This document shows, piece after piece, positions 1 to 4,839 of a DNA stretch of 6,221 bases. The position numbers and the translations under genes are program-made. The notes under the pieces are model-generated. The model saw only the letters and a list, made by a program, of their open reading frames with translations, was not told the origin of the DNA and ran no database searches. The first letter of the stretch is position 1. The number at the start of each line of letters is the position of its first letter. The stretch spans positions 1 to 6,221 of the forward strand of contig CAAFLY010000286.1 of NCBI GenBank assembly GCA_900763885.1, in the 5' to 3' direction. The stretch comes from Clostridia bacterium (GTDB taxonomy: Bacteria; Bacillota; Clostridia; Oscillospirales; CAG-272).

Positions 1-1826
1 GGGAGGAATTGTATAACGCGCGCGTCTCCGTAGAGGTTCCCGGTCACGATTTTCCCGAGGAGAACAGCGACAACACGTACTGGTCGGGGAAAACGAGCTA
101 TGTGCTCGAAAAGGGCGGCAGGGATCAGGCGGATCTTCCTACCGTCACGGCACAGATTCCCGTATCCGCCTTCGCGCCGACCCTTGTTCCGGCATTGGAA
201 GAAGCGCAGGAGCGGCAGAATGCGGGGGAGGCGGATATACACGATCTGCTGCGCACGGCGGCGGACTATTGTCTGCGGCGGATCGCGCCGTATTTTGACC
301 GCTGCAACGCGGAATACTACAACCGCGCGCGCCCGGACAGAGAAAACGGCAAATTCCTCCTCCACAGACCGGACGCAAAGATCCTCACGCGCAACGCGTC
401 TTTTTTCGCGAAATGCCCGACCCGGGAATACGAATACATCAGCGGTCGCACGGTCAGACTGCTGCCGGATACGGAGCTGACCCCGCCGGAGATGTGCCTG
501 TGCATCCGGATGCAGGTGCAGCTCCCGTTCCACAAGCTCAAGCGGACGCAGACGATGCTCTGCCGCGATATGCCGGAAGCCGTCGCGCAGTTTGTCGCGG
601 AATTTGACCTGCGCGGCCTGGAGTCTGCCCTCACGTTCGCGGAAAAGCGGCAGCGGATCCGGGCGCGACTGCGGGAGAGCGGAGAGTACATCGCCTTTGT
701 CGCGGACGGCAGCATCCTCCCCCGGGAAAAGGACAGCGAGCTGCCGATGCGGGACGCCGTGCCGTTTGTCTCCACACCGGGCGACGCCGTAGAATGGGAG
801 GGCGTGCGCGGGATGGCATTCCGACGGGGCGTGACCGTGATCACAGGCGGCGGCTATTCCGGCAAATCGACGCTCCTTGACGCTCTGTCTGCCGGGATCT
901 ACGACCACATTCCGGGGGACGGACGGGAGCTGGTGCTGACAGACGACACGGCAACGGAAATTTTCGCGGAGGACGGACGCGCTGTCTCCCATCTGAATAT
1001 TTCCCCGTTCATTCGCTGGATTCCGGGCGGCGACACGACGGATTTTTCCACCCCTCACGCATCCGGCTCCACCTCACAGGCGGCAAACATCATGGAAGCC
1101 GTGGACTGTGGTGCCAGAGTGCTGCTCATCGATGAGGACCGGAGCGCGACAAATTTCATGATCCGGGACAGGATGATGAAAAAACTCATCCACCACGAAC
1201 CGATCACGCCCTTTACGGATCGGGTGAATGAGCTGGCGCGCCACGGGGTATCGACCATTCTCGTCATCGGCGGCAGCGGCGAATATCTCGGCGTGGCGGA
1301 TCGGGTGTACCGCATGGACGAATACCGCATATCCGATGTCACCACCGAAGCACAGGCGATCTGGGACACGGACGGTACGAAAACGGCATTGCCCGGAGCG
1401 GTCGCGTGGTCGCAGGACAGAACGCTCCTTGCCGATGGGTTCACATCCTATCCGACACACAGCACGGGCGAGCGGCTCATTGTCTCGGATATGGGCTTTC
1501 TCTGCATCGGGAACGAGAACATCGACATCCGTGCGATCCCGGGACTGGCGACGCCGGAGATGCAGAATGCCGCCGCATTTCTCATCCGCTATCTGATGGT
1601 CACGCGCAAACCGACACAGAATACCCTCGACGGCGCGCTGGACGAGCTGTATCATCGTGTGGAGGTGGAGGGGATCGAGCTATGCTACTCGAAGCTCTTT
1701 ACGGATTGCTCCCGTTTTCTGGATCTGCCTCGTCCCGCCGATGTGAAAGCGGTGATCCATCGAATGCGGGAGATACAGCTGCGAAAAAAACACCCGGCAG
1801 AAAACGGGGCGTCCACGGAAAAATAA
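1..1826 (+). CDS. ABC-class ATPase (PF09818-like), 5' end outside window
   Basis: Predicted P-loop ATPase of the poorly characterised 'ABC class' family (ABC_ATPase). Residues are counted from a TTG at base 9. Seen: Walker A GGGYSGKST (280-288), the motif HIPGDGRE (from 300), an ABC-signature-like ASGSTSQ (351-357), and Walker B VLLIDED (371-377, with D375/E376), followed by SATNFMIRD and later VIGGSGEY. This order matches the family well. An N-terminal domain precedes the ATPase core and a helical C-terminal domain follows it. The frame is open to the left edge, the TTG has no properly spaced ribosome-binding site, and the family's usual N-terminal segment is missing, so the gene very probably starts upstream. 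The region before Walker A already looks longer than is usual for the family. There are no membrane segments, so it is probably cytosolic and not a transporter. From memory, the trypanosome RNA-editing factor MRB1590 has a related fold and binds RNA, which suggests a nucleic-acid role; this is inference. No clear terminator follows. Family assignment is firm; function is unknown. Confidence 0.9.
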   Translation, partial: EELYNARVSVEVPGHDFPEENSDNTYWSGKTSYVLEKGGRDQADLPTVTAQIPVSAFAPTLVPALEEAQERQNAGEADIHDLLRTAADYCLRRIAPYFDRCNAEYYNRARPDRENGKFLLHRPDAKILTRNASFFAKCPTREYEYISGRTVRLLPDTELTPPEMCLCIRMQVQLPFHKLKRTQTMLCRDMPEAVAQFVAEFDLRGLESALTFAEKRQRIRARLRESGEYIAFVADGSILPREKDSELPMRDAVPFVSTPGDAVEWEGVRGMAFRRGVTVITGGGYSGKSTLLDALSAGIYDHIPGDGRELVLTDDTATEIFAEDGRAVSHLNISPFIRWIPGGDTTDFSTPHASGSTSQAANIMEAVDCGARVLLIDEDRSATNFMIRDRMMKKLIHHEPITPFTDRVNELARHGVSTILVIGGSGEYLGVADRVYRMDEYRISDVTTEAQAIWDTDGTKTALPGAVAWSQDRTLLADGFTSYPTHSTGERLIVSDMGFLCIGNENIDIRAIPGLATPEMQNAAAFLIRYLMVTRKPTQNTLDGALDELYHRVEVEGIELCYSKLFTDCSRFLDLPRPADVKAVIHRMREIQLRKKHPAENGASTEK

Positions 1827-1932
1827 AGGACGGATCGTGATCGATATACAGGCGCGCACGGGGATACGGTGTGTCCTCCCGCGTAAATCCGGTGCGGTTT
1901 TCATAAGACTCCGGCGTATGCTTCCCGTTCAT
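1699..1932 (-). CDS. possible 77-residue ORF overlapping the 150-residue gene's stop (ATGA)
   Basis: The ATG (1932-1930) overlaps the TGA stop of the upstream gene as ATGA, the usual arrangement for translational coupling. A GAGG sits 7 bases before the ATG. The first 40 or so codons (MNGKHTPESYENRTG...) cover DNA not used by any other gene, and about 25 of 40 third positions are G or C, broadly in line with the neighbouring genes. The product is polar, rich in proline and aromatic residues, and has no signal peptide or domain I recognise. Against it, the last 43 codons run antisense through the end of the convergent ATPase gene, where an open frame can arise by chance. It may be a real small coupled gene, a decayed remnant, or chance. 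Low confidence. Confidence 0.25.
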   Translation of the reverse strand: MNGKHTPESYENRTGFTREDTPYPRARLYIDHDPSFIFPWTPRFLPGVFFAAVSPAFDGSPLSHRRDEADPENGSNP

Positions 1933-2381
1933 AGAAACGCCTCGATTCGTGCAGCCTCCGTCCGTTCAAACTGGACCACGCGGCAGCCGAATTTCGCGAC
2001 CTCCGGTTCACAGCCGTACCGCTGCATCCGATAGATCGTTTTCTCCAGCGAATCCGCCCCCATTCTCGTGCCGCGCGCGATCATTTCCGCGATGTGGCGG
2101 TCGGAGGAATCGAACAGCGTGTTCAGCGCGATCCCGCCGCGCGCCATCATCGTTTTCACCACGCTCTCCTTGCGCGGTCGGACCATGTGCTCCCGCATCT
2201 GCTCGACGGTCTTCGCGCTGTGTTCCGCGTACCCCTCCAGCTGAGCGGTGACCTCGCGCAGCATGTGCGGATTCCGAATCATCGCTGTCACGGAACCGAG
2301 ATTTTCGCTGCCCATCTGCAGATTCCGGTAGATCTCCGAAAGCAGCTCCTTTTCCGGGCTTGCCGGCTTTTTCTGTGCCAT
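1929..2381 (-). CDS. conserved-looking helical protein of unknown function, 150 aa
   Basis: I do not recognise a named family. The start is the ATG at 2381, because AAAGGAGAGG lies just upstream with AGGAG 7 bases from the ATG. A frame extension to a TTG at 2411 would run into the terminator hairpin and is unlikely. The protein (MAQKKPASPEKELL...) looks almost entirely alpha-helical. After a Lys-rich start, helices fall at about residues 8-35, 38-67, 70-92, 94-121 and 125-149, with heptad-like spacing as in a four-helix bundle or ferritin-like fold. It has methionine-rich stretches (TAMIRNPHM, MREHM, KTMMARGG) and two Cys (124, 133), but no signal peptide, membrane segment or obvious paired Glu/His metal ligands. 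It vaguely resembles unnamed short helical proteins common in Clostridia; this is from memory and uncertain. It converges on the ATPase gene with a 102-base gap, and no strong promoter is visible upstream. A soluble cytosolic protein is most likely. Confidence 0.75.
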   Translation of the reverse strand: MAQKKPASPEKELLSEIYRNLQMGSENLGSVTAMIRNPHMLREVTAQLEGYAEHSAKTVEQMREHMVRPRKESVVKTMMARGGIALNTLFDSSDRHIAEMIARGTRMGADSLEKTIYRMQRYGCEPEVAKFGCRVVQFERTEAARIEAFL

Positions 2382-2395
2382 ATAGCCTCTCCTTT
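2382..2395 (-). promoter_or_regulatory. Shine-Dalgarno deciding the start of the 150-aa gene
   Basis: On the - strand AAAGGAGAGG (2395-2386) precedes the ATG at 2381 with near-ideal spacing. It selects this start over the upstream in-frame TTG at 2411. Confidence 0.8.
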
Positions 2396-2410
2396 CACGG
2401 ATATAGTACA

Positions 2411-2449
2411 AAAGACAGGGATTCCCGCATGGTATGGATCCCTGTCTTT
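2411..2449 (-). terminator. 14-bp hairpin, probable intrinsic terminator of the solute-binding protein gene
   Basis: AAAGACAGGGATtCC (2411-2425) pairs with GGATCCCTGTCTTT (2436-2449) in 14 base pairs with one bulged T and a 10-base loop. On the - strand the stem is followed by TCTTTTGTACT, a modest U-tract. It lies about 140 bases past the stop of the solute-binding protein gene and 30 bases before the 150-residue gene, so it most likely separates these two same-strand genes. The A and T runs flank both sides, so it could also act on + strand transcripts. Confidence 0.7.
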
Positions 2450-2522
2450 CAGTATGGCACGGTTGTATGCCCGCTATTCGGTTTTCGTGAAGGCGGATTC
2501 TGCCGTTTTTTTAGGACGTGCC

Positions 2523-2551
2523 GGATACATCGACCTGAAATCCGTGTATCC
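2523..2551. repeat. 7-bp perfect inverted repeat with 15-base loop
   Basis: GGATACA (2523-2529) and TGTATCC (2545-2551) form a perfect inverted repeat in the 3' flank of the solute-binding protein gene. An overlapping alternative pairing, CGGAT (2522-2526) with ATCCG (2540-2544), uses some of the same bases. No T-run follows on the - strand, so it is not a classic terminator. It may be a 3'-UTR stability structure or chance. Confidence 0.35.
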
Positions 2552-2591
2552 TTAAGGACGCGCTGCGGAAACGGCCTTACAGCGTCTTCGG

Positions 2592-4064
2592 TTATTCCTC
2601 CGAGAACGCCTTGACGAATTTCTCGATGCTTGTGTCGATCTTTTCCTGTTTTTCGGCGATGAGGGACGCAAGATCCGTCGATCCCTTCAGCGCAAGGGCG
2701 TTGTAGCTCGAGGGCAGCGCTCCCCAGCCATAGATCTGCGTCAGATCGTATACGCGGTTTTCAAAAATGAGGTCGAGCATCGCGCCGGAAGCGTTGTCAC
2801 GGGCAAATTTCCCCTTCAGCGCGTTGTCGTAATACGCCGGGGTCAGGGTCGTGTGGGAAAGGCTTGCCATCGCCTCGAGAACGGATCCCGTGCATCCCAC
2901 GTCCGCGGTGGTTTTCGGAATGACGAGCATCAGCCCCGCCGGATTCGTGTAGGTGACGTAATGCGCCTGCGCTTCGTCATATTTCGGCATCGGGATGATC
3001 CCGAAGTCGTCCGCCATCTCGCGCAGCCGGTTGACGTGGAACATGACCTCTCCATAGAAGAGACTCCGTCCCTCGATAAAGCAATTCTGGATCGCAACGA
3101 TCACGCTGGCCTCCCCCTTGATCGTCGAGGAGAGCAGCGTGGCGTTCCGGTCGGACATGATCGCGCCGGTTTTCTCCAGGATTGAGGAGCATTTGTCCAC
3201 ATCCACGCTGAACACCGGCAGATCGTTCGCGTCCTTTTCGATGAACCGGCCGCCGCAGGAGTAGAACAGTCCGTACACGGTGTCCGGGGTGGTGGCAAGA
3301 CCGTACTGGTCCGCCTGATCCATCGTGCCGTCGCCGTTTAGATCCGTGGATACGTCGGCGGACATCTCGCGGAATTTATCCACCGTCCATCTTCCCTCGT
3401 TCACAAGCGTATACGGACTTTCGAGATCGAAGGAGGAGACGAGATTCTTGTTGAACATGAGGATCCACGTCGCCTTTTTGTCGATGGTGGAAATATCGCC
3501 CGTCAGAAAGTAGATCTTGCCGCCGATGGAGAGATCGTGGTTGCAGCTCTGGTCCCAGTAGGGCTTGTCGGTATCGATGTCGGGCAGTGCGGACATATCG
3601 AGATAATCCCCGTTTTGCGCGGCGGATCCGGCGCTGGCACTGGCGAGAAACGAGGCGTCATAGGTGGAATCCCCGGCGCGCACCATGGAGGTCAGCTTCC
3701 CGGCGGCACCCGCGTCCATGTCTCCGACAATCTTCACATTGAACCGCTCGCCGATGGAGAGATTCCGGTTGTAGATCGCGTCGTTGATCCCCTCGCCGGT
3801 CGCCTCCTCCGCCAGCACGTCAAACGCCGACCAGCTCAGCTCCTCTCCTGTGCTGAATAGGAGGAACCGGAAATCCCGTCCGCCGTAATCCCGCTGTCCC
3901 ACCGCGTCAAGATAGGCGGTGTCCTCCGTTTCCTCGCTTTGTACTGCCGTATCGGTGGTGTCGGCACCGCCTCCGGTGGTTTCGCTGTCCTTTTCCACAG
4001 GTCCATTCGAGGCGCATCCGGCAAGAAGCAGGGCGCTCAGACAGAGTATAAGCAGTCGTTTCAT
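2592..4064 (-). CDS. extracellular solute-binding lipoprotein (ABC uptake, family 1-like), 490 aa
   Basis: Predicted membrane-anchored binding protein that captures a solute, probably a sugar or oligosaccharide, for an ABC importer. The start is the ATG at 4064, with GAGG 8 bases upstream. It begins with a lipoprotein signal peptide, MKRLLILCLSALLLAGC, with lipobox LLAGC (13-17) and lipidated Cys17. A flexible acidic Ser/Thr/Gly linker (about 18-50) follows, then a two-lobed binding domain from about 58 (YGGRDFRFLLFSTGEE) to the end. A calcium-loop-like DLNGDGTMDQAD (241-252) followed by QYG is a feature I know from many family-1 sugar-binding lipoproteins. The length of 490 is normal for this group. 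The gene has its own promoter and a downstream hairpin, and no permease or ATPase importer gene adjoins it, so it appears to be a single-gene unit. The same frame stays open far upstream (to 4931), but that part lies antisense to the MarR gene and is not used. Family confidence is high; substrate unknown. Confidence 0.9.
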   Translation of the reverse strand: MKRLLILCLSALLLAGCASNGPVEKDSETTGGGADTTDTAVQSEETEDTAYLDAVGQRDYGGRDFRFLLFSTGEELSWSAFDVLAEEATGEGINDAIYNRNLSIGERFNVKIVGDMDAGAAGKLTSMVRAGDSTYDASFLASASAGSAAQNGDYLDMSALPDIDTDKPYWDQSCNHDLSIGGKIYFLTGDISTIDKKATWILMFNKNLVSSFDLESPYTLVNEGRWTVDKFREMSADVSTDLNGDGTMDQADQYGLATTPDTVYGLFYSCGGRFIEKDANDLPVFSVDVDKCSSILEKTGAIMSDRNATLLSSTIKGEASVIVAIQNCFIEGRSLFYGEVMFHVNRLREMADDFGIIPMPKYDEAQAHYVTYTNPAGLMLVIPKTTADVGCTGSVLEAMASLSHTTLTPAYYDNALKGKFARDNASGAMLDLIFENRVYDLTQIYGWGALPSSYNALALKGSTDLASLIAEKQEKIDTSIEKFVKAFSEE

Positions 4065-4095
4065 CGTTTGTACCTCAGCTTTCTGTTTTTTTGGC

Positions 4096-4108
4096 ATATG
4101 CGGCATAT
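4096..4108. promoter_or_regulatory. 13-bp palindrome, candidate operator in the lipoprotein 5' leader
   Basis: ATATG-CGG-CATAT is a palindrome around a 3-base centre. It lies about 4-16 bases downstream of the start site predicted from the - strand promoter, where a repressor could block transcription. GGCATAT also occurs twice as a direct repeat here (4093-4099, 4102-4108). No cognate regulator can be assigned. Confidence 0.35.
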
Positions 4109-4118
4109 TCTGTCCATA

Positions 4119-4147
4119 GTTATACCACAAATTCGGCATTTTGTCAA
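4119..4147 (-). promoter_or_regulatory. sigma-A promoter of the solute-binding lipoprotein gene
   Basis: Read on the - strand: -35 TTGACA (4147-4142, perfect), a 17-base spacer, and -10 TATAAC (4124-4119, 5 of 6). The predicted start is near 4112, giving a leader of about 48 bases that contains the GAGG ribosome-binding site (4076-4073). Confidence 0.85.
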
Positions 4148-4195
4148 CGGCCTTGGGGAAATTCATATCATTTTCCTTTTTTTTCGGAAATAGGA

Positions 4196-4225
4196 TTGAC
4201 AAGCACCGTCCGGGCGTGTTATAAT
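4196..4225 (+). promoter_or_regulatory. sigma-A promoter of the MarR-ABC exporter unit
   Basis: TTGACA (4196-4201) and TATAAT (4220-4225) both match consensus perfectly, with an 18-base spacer. The start is predicted near 4232. A T-rich tract (about 4170-4182) lies upstream and could act as an UP-like element. Such a strong core promoter fits one held down by a repressor. Confidence 0.88.
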
Positions 4226-4248
4226 AAGGTACCTGATTATTAAGAGGT
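4222..4248. promoter_or_regulatory. candidate MarR operator overlapping -10 and transcription start
   Basis: Nested palindromes: TAATAA (4222-4227) with TTATTA (4237-4242), the perfect 8-mer AGGTACCT (4227-4234), and ACCT (4231-4234) with AGGT (4245-4248). MarR proteins usually bind imperfect palindromes of about 16-20 bp across their own promoter, so autoregulation is plausible. Exact boundaries cannot be fixed from the sequence. Confidence 0.5.
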
Positions 4249-4257
4249 GATATAAAG

Positions 4258-4809
4258 ATGAACGAGCGCAGCATCGAGGTGCGGCTGCGGCAGATGATCC
4301 GGGAGCTGGATGCGCTTGCCAGACGGAAAAACGGTCCGCCGCCCGGGATGTGTCCGCCGCCTATGGAGGACGCGCCGCCCGATATGCCCTTTCCGCCGCC
4401 GCCCGGGATTCCTCCCGCCGACGCACCGTTTCCGCCGCACGCCGAGGACGAGGTACCGCGGGCGCACAGTCCCGGCATGGGCAGACTACTGGGTCTTCTC
4501 TGCGACACGGACGGCACACCGCAGATCGAGCTTGCCCGTGCCATGCGTATCCGACCGCAGTCCCTCTCCGAGCTGCTGTGCCGCATGGAGCAAAAGGGAT
4601 ACGTTGTGCGCACGCCGTCGGAATCGGACAAGCGGCAGACCCTTGTACACATCACGGATTCCGGCAGAGAAAAGGCGGCGGAAATGCGAAAGATCCACGA
4701 ACGCGCCGCAGCCGCTCTGTTTGCGCCTTTGACCGACACGGAAAAGGAGACGCTTGCCGCGCTGCTGCAAAAGGTGATCGACGCCGGAGAGAGCGCGGAT
4801 CCGGAATGA
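4258..4809 (+). CDS. MarR-family transcriptional regulator with proline-rich insertion, 183 aa
   Basis: Predicted ligand-responsive repressor that binds DNA as a dimer through a winged helix-turn-helix. The start is ATG 4258, with AGAGGTGA ending 7 bases upstream. Residues 1-24 form the N-terminal helix. Residues 26-70 are a low-complexity proline-rich insertion (GPPPGMCPPP ... PFPPPPGIPP ... FPPH). Residues 74-115 hold the helix-turn-helix (MGRLLGLLCDTDGTPQIELARAM, then RPQSLSELLCRMEQKGYV). Residues 116-133 form the wing with the typical DKR (124-126), and about 135-175 are the C-terminal dimerisation helices. The length exceeds the usual MarR 140-160 residues because of the insertion. It is the first gene of a two-gene unit with the ABC exporter, 30 bases apart, so it probably controls that exporter and itself. 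The inducer is unknown, and the insertion might contribute to sensing; this is inference. Family call is firm. Confidence 0.92.
   Translation: MNERSIEVRLRQMIRELDALARRKNGPPPGMCPPPMEDAPPDMPFPPPPGIPPADAPFPPHAEDEVPRAHSPGMGRLLGLLCDTDGTPQIELARAMRIRPQSLSELLCRMEQKGYVVRTPSESDKRQTLVHITDSGREKAAEMRKIHERAAAALFAPLTDTEKETLAALLQKVIDAGESADPE
4336..4409 (+). repeat. 14-bp in-frame direct repeat within the proline-rich MarR segment
   Basis: CCGCCGCCCGGGAT occurs at 4336-4349 and again, identical, at 4396-4409. The 60-base offset is exactly 20 codons, encoding PPPG followed by M or I. The protein also repeats D-[MA]-P-F-P-P (residues 42-47 and 55-60). This suggests the insertion grew by in-frame duplication. 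Confidence 0.6.
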
Positions 4810-4839
4810 GGATTTTTCCGCAGAAAGGAAGGATACAGT

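Noticed and set aside
9..11. TTG as the true start of the ABC-class ATPase
   Set aside because: The GGGAGGAA just before it touches the TTG with no spacing, the frame is open to the left edge, and the family's N-terminal segment is absent, so the gene is more likely cut by the window.
1055..1655. Antisense open frames of 129 and 193 residues within the ATPase gene
   Set aside because: They lie opposite the most conserved ATPase motifs, and no initiation signals or domains are visible.
2489..2513. Short hairpin plus T-run on the + strand as a terminator
   Set aside because: The T-run is good, but the stem is only about four pairs including a G-T, and no + strand gene ends nearby.
2094..2614. 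Open frames of 84-153 residues on the + strand
   Set aside because: They overlap the 150-residue gene and the structured noncoding region antisense, with no good ribosome-binding sites and compositions that do not look like real proteins.
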